DNA of 64,000 nucleotides from an uncultured Gammaproteobacteria bacterium (GTDB lineage: Bacteria; Pseudomonadota; Gammaproteobacteria; Pseudomonadales; Pseudohongiellaceae), in the NCBI GenBank assembly GCA_913060975.1, contig CAJXVC010000001.1, positions 434,001-498,000 on the forward strand. Reading direction: 5' to 3'. Positions 1 through 10,013 of this stretch are shown one piece after another. The notes under the pieces were generated by a model. It was not told the DNA's origin. It worked only from the letters and a program-made list of their open reading frames with translations, and did not search any database. Within the stretch, counting starts at the first letter, position 1; every line of letters begins with the position of its first letter. Both the position numbers and the translations under genes were made by a program.

Positions 1-2959
1 CGTCAATCTCGAATTCACCCAGATCGAAATCAAAGTCATCACTCTCATCCGGCTTGGCAGATGCTTCAGGTGCAGGGGAATCGTCTGCATCGAGCTCAAA
101 GCTGACTTCATTCTCATTTGACTCAGTGGTAGCACTATCGTCATTGCTTTGGGGCTTATCGATGAAGGTGTCTTCAAGATCGAAATCAAAGGTTTCGAGA
201 TCGTCAGTTGCGACCTCACTTTCGTCCTTTGGCTTTGCTGCGTCGCTGTCGTCCGAATCCAGATCAAATGCAAATTCGACGCTGTTTTCATCACCAGCTA
301 CCGGCTCATCCCGACCGGACTCTTGCGCTGGTGTGGACTGAGTAGCGTCCGCGTCATCAGCATTGAATTCGAATGTTTCAATCTCAAGCTCATCAGAGTC
401 TGACGCACTGTCGTCTTTGACAGACTCATCGTCAGCTGTATCCAGCTCAAAATCGAAGGTTTCGATTTCCAATTCGTCTATATCTTTGCTGTCACCGCTG
501 GCGAGCTCTGCGGCTTCACTATTGTCAGCATTGGAATCGAGATTATCGCCATCGTCCAAATCAATATCGAGATCATCATCGCTGTCATTATTGGCAGGCA
601 CCGCACTGCTTTGCTCATCGTCGCCAGAAAGATCAAAGCTCAATTCAAATTCATCGTCATCTTCTGAGCCGGAGTCATCAGCCTCGGCAGACTCATCTGT
701 CTCTGCTGATGGCTGCGCTTGATCAGCTATTGGTTCTTTGTCGGTATCCTTGTCGGTATCCGCTTTCGGTGCTTCGTTTGTGGCGGCAAGATCCAGGTCG
801 TCATCGTCGAATGCATCCAGATCAATACCCAGATCATCCAGAAAAGAATCGGTTTCCACGTTTTCCGAAGCAAAGTCAGCACCCGCTTCGGTAGCGTCGC
901 TAGCGAATTGCTCACGCAGACTGGCAACAACGATATCCAGATCAGGGCGCTCAGCGGCGGCGATCAGCGCGGCCTGTTCTTCAAAACCCGCTTTGTCATT
1001 CTGCTTAACCAGCACTTCGGCCAATTTCAATCGCGTTTCTGCATTGTCCGGATCATCATCCAGCGCGCCACGCAACATTGCATTCGCCTCACCAAACTTG
1101 GCCGCTGCAATCAGTTCGTCTGCTTCGCCGGTGACATCTTCATCATCATCGTTATCGAAATCCAGATCGAAATCGTTGTCACCGTTGCTGGCTGAAATAA
1201 TGTCATCCAGCTCGGAATCCAATTCGTCTTTAGTCAGCTCCTCATCGACAAGTGGATCGCTCTTGGTCACAACTCGCGCATCGGAAACTTCTTCACTAGC
1301 CGCGTCGAATTCCTGCTCGGCTAACTCATCAAGCTCATCATTGGATGTCACTTTGTCAGCACGGTTGCGACGCAGAAGTAATACCACCAGCAGCAAAATA
1401 ACCAGCACGACGGCAAACACCATCATCATGGTGTTACCTGACATGATTCGCATGATGTCATTAACAATGCCACCCGATCGGGCTGCTTGCTGAGCTTCAG
1501 CTTCTGCGGCAGCAATGGCTGCTTGTTGAGCCGCCTCCGCCGCTGCTTGCGCTTCAGCTTCTGCGGCAGCTTCGGCCAATGATTCCTGTAACTGCGCGAG
1601 CTGCAAATCCTGCAGGCGGATAATTTCCTGTGCCGCGGCAATCTGCTCATCCAGTTCGGACATGCGAGATTCGAGTTCTTCGCGCTGCAGACGAGCCCGA
1701 TCAGCTTCTTCTTGCTGCAATGCCAACGTGTTTTCCAGGTCAGCGATGCGTTGATCAAGTTCTTCAAGTTCAGCGTCATCGGCGACACTGCCATTGCCAT
1801 CACTGTCACCAGTGTCCGTGACAACGCTTAACTCGCCCTGCGGTTCGGTGCTATCTGCTTGCTGCGCATCCGCGATTGCAGTCAATGGCTGCAAATCAGC
1901 GAATTGCTGGTTCTGACGATTGATTTCAGAAATGGCCTCTGCGGCAGTAATTTCCTGCACGTCAGTGAGCTGTGGTACCCGCAAAACTTCACCGCTGCGC
2001 ATACGATTAATATTGCCTTCGATAAAGGCATCCGGATTCAGGCGCTGAATCGCCAACATGGTTTGCTGCAGCGAGACGCTGTTATCCGGGCGCACTTGCA
2101 GGGCAATGTCGGTCAGCGTGTCATTGGGGCTGGTTTCAAGCGTTTCCGGGCCGGCCGGTTCTTCAGGCTCTGTGGCAACGATGGCTTCTTCGCCAGCATC
2201 GGCTTGACTGTCAGCCGGGGCTGCTGCTGGAGCCGGAGCTTGCGCAGGCGCAGGGCTCTCTATAGTTGCGTTTGCGTCGGCAGCGGCGTCAGCATCTGCT
2301 GCTGCCGTTGCTGGGCTGTCCGGCGTCTCACTCGCAGCCGGTTCGTCTTCTGCCGCAGCTGGCGCTACCTCTGGCTCAGATGCAGCTTCAGGCTCAACTT
2401 GCTCGGGCGCAGGTTCTGCGACTGCTGCAGCATCTGGCGCAGGAACTTCCGGAGGCGGTGTCGGAGTACGCTCAGGCTCTGTAATTACCGGCGGAGCAGG
2501 TTCTGGAGTGCGTACTATCGGGGAAACTGGCTGCTGTACTGGCGTGCTGGGCTGGCTCTGGTTACTAAACGCAGGCAGATCCAACAAGACTGTGTGCTCA
2601 CTCAACAACCGACCATTGGGCCAGCGTGTGTCGAGGATAAAGCTAAGATAGGGTTCGCGGACAATCTGATTGGATGTGAGAACAACGTAATCGCCCTGAT
2701 CCGTGGCCTCGATACGAAAACGGATATCGGAGAGGAATCCGACTCGATCAATATTGAAACGCTGAAAGTCGGCCAGAGCGGCCATTTGCACAGTCACGTC
2801 GTCAAGACGTGTGTCGCCTAACTGGATAATTTCAATACGGACTCGTAGCGGCTGATTAAGTGCCGATTCTACTGTGACCGTACCCAGCCCCAGAGCAAAT
2901 ACCTGAGTCGCCATACTGCACATCAGCATGGCCAGAATGACGACGGATTTACGTAGCAT
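1..2959 (-). CDS. fimV: FimV/HubP-type polar organiser, C-terminus beyond window
   Basis: The frame opens at the ATG at 2959 and stays open past base 1, giving about 986 residues so far. Visible in order: a signal peptide (about 1-23); the FimV N-terminal domain starting LGTVTVESALNQPLRV; a Pro/Ala/Glu-rich linker; a LysM-like peptidoglycan-binding segment (about 270-330); a Gln/Glu/Ala-rich coiled coil (about 390-500); one membrane span (about 510-530); a TPR-like stretch (about 617-655); and a very acidic cytoplasmic region with repeats such as ELEIETFDFELD. In this family FimV bridges cell wall and cytoplasm at the pole and supports type IV pilus assembly, twitching and cAMP signalling. 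It follows asd, as in Pseudomonas. All long plus-strand frames here are shadows. Confidence 0.93.
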   Translation of the reverse strand, partial: MLRKSVVILAMLMCSMATQVFALGLGTVTVESALNQPLRVRIEIIQLGDTRLDDVTVQMAALADFQRFNIDRVGFLSDIRFRIEATDQGDYVVLTSNQIVREPYLSFILDTRWPNGRLLSEHTVLLDLPAFSNQSQPSTPVQQPVSPIVRTPEPAPPVITEPERTPTPPPEVPAPDAAAVAEPAPEQVEPEAASEPEVAPAAAEDEPAASETPDSPATAAADADAAADANATIESPAPAQAPAPAAAPADSQADAGEEAIVATEPEEPAGPETLETSPNDTLTDIALQVRPDNSVSLQQTMLAIQRLNPDAFIEGNINRMRSGEVLRVPQLTDVQEITAAEAISEINRQNQQFADLQPLTAIADAQQADSTEPQGELSVVTDTGDSDGNGSVADDAELEELDQRIADLENTLALQQEEADRARLQREELESRMSELDEQIAAAQEIIRLQDLQLAQLQESLAEAAAEAEAQAAAEAAQQAAIAAAEAEAQQAARSGGIVNDIMRIMSGNTMMMVFAVVLVILLLVVLLLRRNRADKVTSNDELDELAEQEFDAASEEVSDARVVTKSDPLVDEELTKDELDSELDDIISASNGDNDFDLDFDNDDDEDVTGEADELIAAAKFGEANAMLRGALDDDPDNAETRLKLAEVLVKQNDKAGFEEQAALIAAAERPDLDIVVASLREQFASDATEAGADFASENVETDSFLDDLGIDLDAFDDDDLDLAATNEAPKADTDKDTDKEPIADQAQPSAETDESAEADDSGSEDDDEFELSFDLSGDDEQSSAVPANNDSDDDLDIDLDDGDNLDSNADNSEAAELASGDSKDIDELEIETFDFELDTADDESVKDDSASDSDELEIETFEFNADDADATQSTPAQESGRDEPVAGDENSVEFAFDLDSDDSDAAKPKDESEVATDDLETFDFDLEDTFIDKPQSNDDSATTESNENEVSFELDADDSPAPEASAKPDESDDFDFDLGEFEID

Positions 2960-3084
2960 GATCCCTTGTTCTCATCGCGTGACCAAAACCGAAGCAAACA
3001 CCCTTCTCCCCTGGAAAGATGCTTCTGAGCGTCTCATCGGCTTTGCCACTGTTATCCCCGGGGCAAACTCTTCAAAATCTCGAG

Positions 3085-3121
3085 TAAAAAAGGCTTAAAA
3101 ACCGCGCACAGCAATTAAGCC
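3085..3121 (-). terminator. Rho-independent terminator after asd
   Basis: On the minus strand, about 30 bases after the asd stop, the arms GGCTTAA and TTAAGCC (3115-3121 and 3092-3098) enclose a 16-base loop and are followed by a run of Ts. This should end the leu/asd transcript before fimV, which would then need its own promoter between about 2960 and 3085. Confidence 0.7.
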
Positions 3122-3151
3122 TGTTTCTTCACTACTGGCTGCAAGTATTCA

Positions 3152-4171
3152 TTATAAGTAGGTTTTTATCAACTCTTCAGCTATCTGAACCGAGTTGAGA
3201 GCCGCGCCTTTTCTGACATTGTCGGCCACTACCCAGAGATTGATACCATTCGCCATAGAGATATCCTGCCGGATACGTCCCACAAAAACTGCGTCCTGGC
3301 CCGCAGAATCAGTTACTGCAGTGGGATAGCCGCCGTCTTTACGCTCATCAATGACCGTAACACCAGGCGCTTTTGCCAACAGCTGTTGCACTTCTTCGGC
3401 AGAAATGGCCGTTTTGGTCTCGATTTGCACGGCCTCAGAATGCCCATAGAACACGGGAATGCGCACACAAGTTGCACTGACCTCAATGCTGTCATCAGCG
3501 AATATCTTGCGTGTCTCCCAATTCATTTTCATCTCTTCTTTGGTGTAGCCGTTTTCCATAAACACATCGATCTGCGGCAGCGCATTGAAAGCGATCTGGC
3601 GGGGATACACAGAACACGTAGCTTCACGGCCATTCAGCAACTCGGCAGTCTGACGCGCCAGTTCTTCAACTGCGGATTTACCGGTACCCGAGACGGCCTG
3701 ATAGGTGGCCACGCTAATGCGCTTGATACCGACCGCATCGTGAATGGGCTTCAGGGCCACCAACATCTGAATCGTGGAACAATTGGGGTTAGCGATGATA
3801 TTGCGATTGGTGTAGTTGGCAATGTGCTCCGGGTTTACTTCCGGCACGACCAATGGAATGTCGTCGTCATAACGAAAATGCGAGGTGTTATCGATAACGA
3901 TACAGCCCGCGGCGCCTGCTTTGGGGGCATATTCAGCAGACACGCTGCCGCCGGCAGAGAACAGGCCAATCTGGGCCTTGGAGAAATCGAACTCAGCCAG
4001 ATTTCCAACCATCACTTGCTTGTTATTAAACATCACTTTAGTGCCGGCTGATCGCTCACTGGCCAAGGGATACAGGTTGTTTACAGGAAACTTGCGCTCC
4101 TCGAGGATGCTCAGCATTGCCTCGCCGACCGCGCCAGTGGCACCTACTACTGCTACGTCATAACCACTCAT
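3152..4171 (-). CDS. asd: Aspartate-semialdehyde dehydrogenase
   Basis: Reduces aspartyl phosphate to aspartate semialdehyde with NADPH, the branch-point step to lysine/diaminopimelate, threonine and methionine; cytoplasmic. The 339 residues are the normal length. The Rossmann motif GATGAVG is at 9-15, the nucleophile Cys131 lies in NPNCST, and the proton-acceptor histidine H244 lies in FYGHSE. The ATG start follows leuD by 73 bp on the same strand. The sequence is closer to the asd2 type found beside leu genes and fimV in pseudomonads than to the E. coli-type enzyme. Nothing looks damaged. Confidence 0.96.
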   Translation of the reverse strand: MSGYDVAVVGATGAVGEAMLSILEERKFPVNNLYPLASERSAGTKVMFNNKQVMVGNLAEFDFSKAQIGLFSAGGSVSAEYAPKAGAAGCIVIDNTSHFRYDDDIPLVVPEVNPEHIANYTNRNIIANPNCSTIQMLVALKPIHDAVGIKRISVATYQAVSGTGKSAVEELARQTAELLNGREATCSVYPRQIAFNALPQIDVFMENGYTKEEMKMNWETRKIFADDSIEVSATCVRIPVFYGHSEAVQIETKTAISAEEVQQLLAKAPGVTVIDERKDGGYPTAVTDSAGQDAVFVGRIRQDISMANGINLWVVADNVRKGAALNSVQIAEELIKTYL

Positions 4172-4243
4172 GTTAATTACTCTTTAATTATCGTCTTTAC
4201 AATGTGTTACAGGTTTTTTATCCGGCAAATTATTAGCTTTTAC

Positions 4244-4894
4244 TCAGCTATCTGGCGCGACAAAATACCACGGAGAACGCGAGCGCCAATCGGCCTCAAA
4301 CGCCTGGATTGTGTCAGCGTCTTCCAGGGTCAGGCCGATATCGTCGAGGCCATCGAGCAGACACTGCTTGCGGAAGGCATCCACAGCAAAACTGATTTCG
4401 CTGCCATCCGGCTTGATAATGACCTGGCGAGGCAAATCCACAGCCAGCTCATAGCCTTCGGTAGCGGTCACTTCTGCAAAGAGCTGCGAGACAATTTCCC
4501 TATCTAAAACAATAGGTAAAATCCCATTTTTAAAGCAGTTATTAAAGAAAATATCAGCAAAACTCGGGGCAATCAGCACACGAAAGCCATAGTCATCCAG
4601 CGCCCAGGGCGCATGCTCGCGGCTTGAACCACAACCGAAGTTATCCCGACCCAGCAGGATGCGACTGCCCTGATAACGCGGCTGGTTCAGCACGAAATCC
4701 GGGTTTAGCGGTCGCTTGCTGTTGTCAGAATCCGGCTCACCCTTGTCCAGATAGCGGTGCTCGTCGAACAAATTGACACCAAAACCGGTGCGCTTGATGG
4801 ATTTCAGGAACTGCTTGGGAATAATGAAATCGGTATCCACGTTGGCACGATTCAGAGGCAATACCAGGCCTTTTTCTACATTAAACTTTTTCAT
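4244..4894 (-). CDS. leuD: 3-isopropylmalate dehydratase small subunit
   Basis: Small (swivelling-domain) subunit of isopropylmalate isomerase, which converts 2- to 3-isopropylmalate in leucine synthesis together with LeuC. The 216 residues match the usual length. The substrate-loop segments [18 protein letters not shown] and the family signature near the N-terminus ([14 protein letters not shown]) are intact. The start has a good Shine-Dalgarno sequence (AGGAAGAGG region) 20 bp after the leuC stop, so the two subunits are probably translated from one message. leuB, which often follows leuD directly, is not present; asd comes next. Confidence 0.96.
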   Translation of the reverse strand: MKKFNVEKGLVLPLNRANVDTDFIIPKQFLKSIKRTGFGVNLFDEHRYLDKGEPDSDNSKRPLNPDFVLNQPRYQGSRILLGRDNFGCGSSREHAPWALDDYGFRVLIAPSFADIFFNNCFKNGILPIVLDREIVSQLFAEVTATEGYELAVDLPRQVIIKPDGSEISFAVDAFRKQCLLDGLDDIGLTLEDADTIQAFEADWRSRSPWYFVAPDS

Positions 4895-4914
4895 GACTAG
4901 TCCTCTTCCTGTGC

Positions 4915-6339
4915 TCAGGCGTCCAGTTCGCGAACATCAACAAAGTGTCCGTGAATCGCCGCCGCGGCGGCCATCGCCGGGCTGACCAGGTGGGTTCTGC
5001 CGCCACGACCCTGGCGACCCTCGAAATTACGGTTAGATGTGGACGCGCAATGCTTGCCATCGCCCAGTTGGTCGGCGTTCATCGCCAGACACATGGAGCA
5101 GCCCGGCTCACGCCATTGCAAGCCCGCTTCAATAAATATCTTGTCCAGCCCCTCCTCTTCGGCTTGCTTCTTCACAAGCCCGGAGCCTGGCACCACCATG
5201 GCCAACTCGACACTGGCAGCGACTTTCTTGCCCTGCACTACTTTGGCGGCCTCGCGCAGGTCTTCGATACGCGAGTTGGTGCAGGAACCAATGAAGATAC
5301 AGTCCAGCTTGATGTCACGGATCGCGGTACCCCCCTGCAAACCCATGTATTTCAGGGCTTCCTCGATATTGGTGCGGCGCGTCTCGTCGCCCTCATCTGC
5401 CGGTACCGGGATGCTGCCATTGATTGGCGCCACCATCTCTGGTGATGTACCCCAGGTCACCTGTGGCTCGATCGTGGAACCATCCAGCTCAATGACGCGA
5501 TCAAACACAGCGTCCTCGTCACTGACTAACTCACGCCACGCATCGCAAGCCTGATCCCACATCTCACCTTTCGGTGCAAACGGGCGGCCTTTGATGTAAT
5601 CCAGCGTGGTCTGGTCGACGGCGATCAAACCGGCGCGGGCGCCGGCTTCAATGGCCATGTTACAGACCGTCATACGGCCTTCTACACTCAGTGAACGGAT
5701 CACATCGCCAGCGAATTCGATGGTGTAGCCAGTGCCGCCAGCCGTGCCGATCTGCCCGATAATGGCCAACACGACATCCTTGGCAGTCACACCGGTTTTC
5801 AGGGCGCCATTGACCAACACCTGCATGTTTTTCATCTTCTTTTGCATCAAACACTGGGTTGCCAGCACATGCTCGACTTCTGAAGTGCCAATGCCGTGAG
5901 CCAGAGCGCCCAGTGCGCCGTGGGTGGACGTATGCGAGTCGCCACAAACAATGGTCATGCCGGGCAAGGTCGCGCCCTGTTCGGGCCCAACCACGTGCAC
6001 AATCCCTTGACGTATATCTGTCATTTTCAGCTCGAAGATACTGAATTCCTTGCAGTTATCATCCAGCGTGCTGACCTGGATCTTGGAGACCGGGTCCTTG
6101 ATGCCTGACAATCCCTGACTACGCTCATCAGCCGTGGTCGGGATATTGTGATCCGGAGTCGCAAAGTTGGCATCGGCGCGCCAGGGCAGACGCCCTGCCA
6201 GGCGGAGGCCGGCAAAGGCTTGCGGAGAGGTCACTTCATGAATCAGGTGGCGATCGATGTAAATCAGCGCGGTGCCGTCCGGGCGCTGTTTAACCAGATG
6301 GGCATCCCAAATTTTGTCGTATAAAGTCTTACCACTCAT
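4915..6339 (-). CDS. leuC: 3-isopropylmalate dehydratase large subunit
   Basis: Catalytic subunit of isopropylmalate isomerase, an aconitase-family [4Fe-4S] enzyme that works with LeuD. The three cluster-ligand cysteines are visible in GSCTNSR (Cys353) and CSMC (Cys414 and Cys417). The ATG at 6339 ([11 protein letters not shown], the family's normal N-terminus) was chosen over an upstream TTG at 6351 because GGTG lies about 6 bases before the ATG. Length is 474 residues, normal for the family. An AT-rich 87-bp region separates it from aroC and probably holds its promoter. Confidence 0.96.
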   Translation of the reverse strand: MSGKTLYDKIWDAHLVKQRPDGTALIYIDRHLIHEVTSPQAFAGLRLAGRLPWRADANFATPDHNIPTTADERSQGLSGIKDPVSKIQVSTLDDNCKEFSIFELKMTDIRQGIVHVVGPEQGATLPGMTIVCGDSHTSTHGALGALAHGIGTSEVEHVLATQCLMQKKMKNMQVLVNGALKTGVTAKDVVLAIIGQIGTAGGTGYTIEFAGDVIRSLSVEGRMTVCNMAIEAGARAGLIAVDQTTLDYIKGRPFAPKGEMWDQACDAWRELVSDEDAVFDRVIELDGSTIEPQVTWGTSPEMVAPINGSIPVPADEGDETRRTNIEEALKYMGLQGGTAIRDIKLDCIFIGSCTNSRIEDLREAAKVVQGKKVAASVELAMVVPGSGLVKKQAEEEGLDKIFIEAGLQWREPGCSMCLAMNADQLGDGKHCASTSNRNFEGRQGRGGRTHLVSPAMAAAAAIHGHFVDVRELDA

Positions 6340-6378
6340 ATCATTCACCAACTTAACTTTAAATAGCAGAATATCTAT

Positions 6379-6393
6379 ATAACTATATGTTAT
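6379..6393 (-). promoter_or_regulatory. Near-palindromic dyad in the leuC promoter region
   Basis: ATAAC-N5-GTTAT lies in the very AT-rich gap between aroC and leuC, 40-54 bp before the leuC ATG. It has the ATA-N9-TAT form seen in some LysR-type regulator boxes. In pseudomonads a LysR gene often lies beside leuC, but none is present here. Assignment as an operator is inference. Confidence 0.35.
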
Positions 6394-6426
6394 TTATAGA
6401 GTATTCTAGGGTTTATCTTACGAAAT

Positions 6427-7497
6427 TTAGCGTGTTACTGCGTGATTCTGGGCGCGATCTCGAAGCAGATGATCCATCAACACCAGCGCCATCATCGCCT
6501 CAGCAATCGGTGTGGCGCGAATCCCCACACAAGGGTCATGGCGCCCGGTCGTAATGACCTCAACAGGCGCGCCATGCACATCCACCGAGCGACCCGGCAG
6601 ACGGATGCTAGAGGTTGGTTTCAATGCCAAATGGGCGATGAGGTCCTGACCGCTTGAAATCCCCCCCAGTACGCCACCAGCATGGTTGCTGAGAAAGCCG
6701 TCTGGAGTGATCTCATCACGGTGTTCTGTGCCCTTTTGCGCAACACAATCAAAGCCAGCGCCAATCTCTACGCCTTTGACCGCATTGATACTCATCAACG
6801 CCTTGGCCAGATCGGCATCGAGGCGGTCGAAGACGGGCTCACCGAGACCAACCGGCACTTGTTTGGCGGTGACGGTGATCCTGGCCCCCACCGAATTACC
6901 CTCTTTGTTCAACGCCGCCATGTAGTCTTCCATGGCAGTCACCTTGTCCACATCCGGACAAAAAAAGGGATTTTGATCGATCTGGGCAATATCCACTTTC
7001 TCAATGGCAATTGGCCCTAGCTGGGAAAGCCAGCCAACAATCTCTATACCAGCCGTCTCGCGCAGATATTTCCTGGCGATCGCCCCGGCGGCCACACGCA
7101 TGGCCGTTTCCCGAGCCGATGAACGCCCGCCACCACGATAATCGCGAACACCGTACTTTTTCAAATAAGTGTAATCGGCATGCGCGGGACGAAATTGATC
7201 CTTGATCTTGCCGTAGTCCTTCGAGCGCTGATCGGTATTCTCAATCAGCAAACCTATCGGCGTGCCCGTGGTCTTGCCCTCGAAAGTGCCCGAGAGTATC
7301 CGCACCGCATCATCTTCCCGGCGCTGCGTAGTAAAGCGGGACTGACCCGGCTTGCGGCGATCGAGATCGCGCTGCATGTCAGCTTCGGTCAGTTCCAATC
7401 CGGGAGGACAGCCATCCACAACGCAGCCAAGCGCTGGGCCATGGCTCTCGCCAAAACTGGTCACTGTAAACAGTTTGCCAAAAGAATTACCGGACAT
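6427..7497 (-). CDS. aroC: Chorismate synthase
   Basis: Converts 5-enolpyruvylshikimate 3-phosphate to chorismate, the last common step of aromatic amino acid and folate precursor synthesis; needs reduced FMN. The 356 residues carry the family signatures: GESHG near the N-terminus, the RRGDDA-like region ([13 protein letters not shown]), [18 protein letters not shown], and [13 protein letters not shown] near the C-terminus. It lies 62 bp after prmB on the same strand, a pairing common in Gammaproteobacteria. Start ATG at 7497. Confidence 0.97.
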   Translation of the reverse strand: MSGNSFGKLFTVTSFGESHGPALGCVVDGCPPGLELTEADMQRDLDRRKPGQSRFTTQRREDDAVRILSGTFEGKTTGTPIGLLIENTDQRSKDYGKIKDQFRPAHADYTYLKKYGVRDYRGGGRSSARETAMRVAAGAIARKYLRETAGIEIVGWLSQLGPIAIEKVDIAQIDQNPFFCPDVDKVTAMEDYMAALNKEGNSVGARITVTAKQVPVGLGEPVFDRLDADLAKALMSINAVKGVEIGAGFDCVAQKGTEHRDEITPDGFLSNHAGGVLGGISSGQDLIAHLALKPTSSIRLPGRSVDVHGAPVEVITTGRHDPCVGIRATPIAEAMMALVLMDHLLRDRAQNHAVTR

Positions 7498-7559
7498 AAG
7501 AAACTCGCGCGGACGTGGGCCGTGACGGCAGGGGCATCAAAAAAGCACGCAATTGTACA

Positions 7560-8438
7560 CTAATTCAGTGCACTGCTGTACTGCAGTAACTGACTGGCAG
7601 AAAGCGCCAAAACGCCCTCTCCGCCCTCTTCAAAATCGAGCCACAAGAACGGGATCTCAGGGAGTCTTGCTTGCAGGCGCTCGGCGCTAAGACCGACTTC
7701 CATCACCAGCACACCATCTTCGCTCAGGTACTGGCCTGCTTCCCGCAGGATCCGCAGCGGTATCGCCAGCCCGGCATCGGCACTCAACAGCGCACTGTCT
7801 GGCTCGTGCCGGTATTCCTCCGGCAATTGCTCCACCTCCTCGGCCGACACATACGGCGGATTGGAGACAATCAGCTCGTAGCGCTGGTCGACGCAGGCAA
7901 ACAAATCAGATTGCAGCACCTGCACCCGGCCCGCCACGTCATGTAGCTGTATGTTCTCCTCAGCCAATGCCAGGCATTCCGGCGACAGATCTACCAGATC
8001 CACTTTCGCCTGTGGAAACTGCAATGCCGCTGCAATGCCAATACAACCACCCCCGGTACACAGATCCAGAATCCGGCGCGGCGTTTGCCGGAGCAATGGC
8101 TGAAAATCATTGACCAACAATTCGGCGATAGGAGAACGCGGAATAATCGCCCGGGGGTCACAATTAAAGCAGCGCCCGGCAAACCAGGCCTTGCCTACCA
8201 AATAGGCAATCGGGACATACTCTTCAATCCGCCTGGTCGCCAAGCCATCCAATTCGCTTTGCAGCGAGGCAGGGAGTGGGTCATCAACGCTGCTGATATT
8301 TCTGTCAAAATCGATATCGAGATAGCCGTACACCAAATAGACAGCTTCATCGAGCGCGTTGGCCGTACCGTGCCCATAAGCCAGCCGCGCCTCGGCGAAA
8401 CGATGTGCCAGTTGTTCTATGTATTCTCTGACTTGCAT
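7560..8438 (-). CDS. prmB: Ribosomal protein uL3 (L3) glutamine N5-methyltransferase
   Basis: Methylates a glutamine of ribosomal protein L3 using S-adenosylmethionine. The 292 residues include the PrmB-type N-terminal helical domain, the family segment IPRSPIAEL (99-107), SAM motif I DLCTGGGCIGIA (125-136), and the glutamine-binding NPPY motif at 193-196. NPPY is shared with PrmC and HemK, but the N-terminal domain and the link to aroC favour PrmB. It is divergent from folE, with about 100 bp between the start codons. Confidence 0.93.
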   Translation of the reverse strand: MQVREYIEQLAHRFAEARLAYGHGTANALDEAVYLVYGYLDIDFDRNISSVDDPLPASLQSELDGLATRRIEEYVPIAYLVGKAWFAGRCFNCDPRAIIPRSPIAELLVNDFQPLLRQTPRRILDLCTGGGCIGIAAALQFPQAKVDLVDLSPECLALAEENIQLHDVAGRVQVLQSDLFACVDQRYELIVSNPPYVSAEEVEQLPEEYRHEPDSALLSADAGLAIPLRILREAGQYLSEDGVLVMEVGLSAERLQARLPEIPFLWLDFEEGGEGVLALSASQLLQYSSALN

Positions 8439-8542
8439 AACGAATTCAAATCTCTGCTATATTCTGCTTTACCGCAATTCCTGCTTGTCGTACTTTAGCC
8501 GCCGGATTGCCTCACACTTTAGCTATTTATCACGTGATTATT

Positions 8543-9082
8543 ATGGAAGACGACTTTTTAAACATCCTTCGCGCAATTGGCGAAGATCCCGAACGAGCGG
8601 GACTCAAAGACACGCCAACCCGCGCTGCCAATGCCATGCGCTTTCTGATGCAAGGCTATAGCATGGATATTGATGAAGTCATCAATAATGCCCTTTTCCC
8701 GTCAGATAACGATGAAATGGTGATAGTGAAGAATATTGAACTGTATTCCATGTGCGAGCACCATATGCTGCCATTTATTGGGAAGTGCCATGTCGCCTAC
8801 ATACCCAACGGCAAAGTTATTGGTCTATCAAAGATTGCCCGCATCGTTGACGTGTTTGCGCGCCGCCTGCAAATTCAGGAAAACCTCACGAACGAAATCG
8901 CGAGCTGCATCGTGGACAAGACTGGGGCGGTCGGCGCTGCAGTTATTATTGAAGCGCAACACATGTGCATGATGATGCGTGGCGTAGAGAAACAAAATTC
9001 GGTGATGACCACATCCTGTATGTTAGGGGCATTTCGAAGTAGCTCCAGCACCCGAAACGAGTTTCTGTCTCTGGTCGGATAG
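8543..9082 (+). CDS. folE: GTP cyclohydrolase I (FolE1)
   Basis: Opens GTP to 7,8-dihydroneopterin triphosphate, the first step of folate synthesis. Zinc ligands Cys71, His74 (CEHH) and Cys142 (HMCMMMRG) are all present with the family's exact 71-residue spacing, so this is the zinc-dependent type. The ATG at 8543 gives 179 residues ([10 protein letters not shown]); an in-frame TTG at 8507 would add 12 residues unlike the family. Neither start has a clear Shine-Dalgarno sequence. Its stop touches the stop of the convergent DUF4892 gene with no gap. Confidence 0.96.
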   Translation: MEDDFLNILRAIGEDPERAGLKDTPTRAANAMRFLMQGYSMDIDEVINNALFPSDNDEMVIVKNIELYSMCEHHMLPFIGKCHVAYIPNGKVIGLSKIARIVDVFARRLQIQENLTNEIASCIVDKTGAVGAAVIIEAQHMCMMMRGVEKQNSVMTTSCMLGAFRSSSSTRNEFLSLVG

Positions 9083-10009
9083 TCAGGGGTTAATAACCAA
9101 CTCGATCCTGTCAGCGCAGTCGGCTATTTCACACGCTGGAGCCAATGGCCCTACGCCTTGAGCTTCCAGCCTGTTCCCTGCAATACCTCTGCGTATTAAT
9201 TCCTGACGGACCAATTCAGCTCTTTGCGTGGAACGCTGTATCAACTGGTCGAGACTGGCATCGCCGGCCAAGTGTCCCACGACGAAAAAGCGCAGCTGAC
9301 GATTACTTTGCAACAGCTCTATCACCGCTGACAAATCCGTGCTGTCGCTGAGACTGCCGTCCGCGGCAAACTGTACTCCCGGTACCGTCACCACACCACG
9401 TTGGTTCAAAGTTTCCAGCAGCTCCGGCGAGGCAATAGCTACTACACCACTACTCAGATCTTCCTCAACGATCTCCATGTAAGCGTAAATGCGCCGATTG
9501 GCACGGGTAATCACATACAAAGACAAATGCGCCGTTGCTGCGCCTTCCTCGCCAATTCGAAAGGCCGAGAAAAACTGATTACGCTCCGGACCATAGAGGA
9601 TACGATTACTGAATATATCGTTGGCCCAGTAATTACTGCTCCCACAACCACGACTTGAACAAGAAAACAGCTCGGTAAAATCTTTGGCTTCGAATTGCGT
9701 CTGGAAGTAGTCATAGACTTCTTGCGACGTATATTGCTGCGGCACTTGATAGACTATCTTGGTGACATCGCCGCGCAACCGCAGCGAATTTTCAGGCACG
9801 ACGACTTCTCTGTTGCGCTGCAAAGACCCCAACACCAGCCGATAATTGGCATTCTCTACTACCTCGATTTCCTCAAGGGTGGAATCCGGAAATCGACTCA
9901 CCAGCGGGTGATCGCCAAGCATCGATGTGCTGCCCTGCGCCAATGCTACGTGTTGCCAAATGCCGAGTAGCAGCAGCGCAACAATGTTGATCAATAAACT
10001 GTTTCTCAT
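9083..10009 (-). CDS. DUF4892/OmpA-like periplasmic protein
   Basis: The 308 residues begin with a signal peptide (about 1-24, ending ALAQ). A domain opening DHPLVSRFPDSTLEEIEVVENANYRLVLG follows, which resembles the DUF4892 family. The C-terminal 90 residues resemble an OmpA-type peptidoglycan-associated domain (FFVVGHLAGDASLDQLIQRSTQRAELVRQELIRRGI, then the terminal RIELVINP). Two nearby cysteine pairs (CSSRGC; ACEIADC) suggest disulfides in the periplasm. It is the last gene of the gpsA-DUF4389-sixA set, 4 bp after sixA. A cell-envelope role is likely; the exact function is unknown. Confidence 0.75.
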   Translation of the reverse strand: MRNSLLINIVALLLLGIWQHVALAQGSTSMLGDHPLVSRFPDSTLEEIEVVENANYRLVLGSLQRNREVVVPENSLRLRGDVTKIVYQVPQQYTSQEVYDYFQTQFEAKDFTELFSCSSRGCGSSNYWANDIFSNRILYGPERNQFFSAFRIGEEGAATAHLSLYVITRANRRIYAYMEIVEEDLSSGVVAIASPELLETLNQRGVVTVPGVQFAADGSLSDSTDLSAVIELLQSNRQLRFFVVGHLAGDASLDQLIQRSTQRAELVRQELIRRGIAGNRLEAQGVGPLAPACEIADCADRIELVINP

Positions 10010-10013
10010 AGAC

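Noticed and set aside
1859-2821. 320-codon plus-strand frame opposite fimV, plus several other 60-250-codon frames from 54 to 2484
   Set aside because: The minus strand encodes a continuous FimV with signal peptide, LysM-like segment, membrane span and acidic tail. The plus frames are Ser/Arg/Cys-rich mirror products of its repetitive codons.
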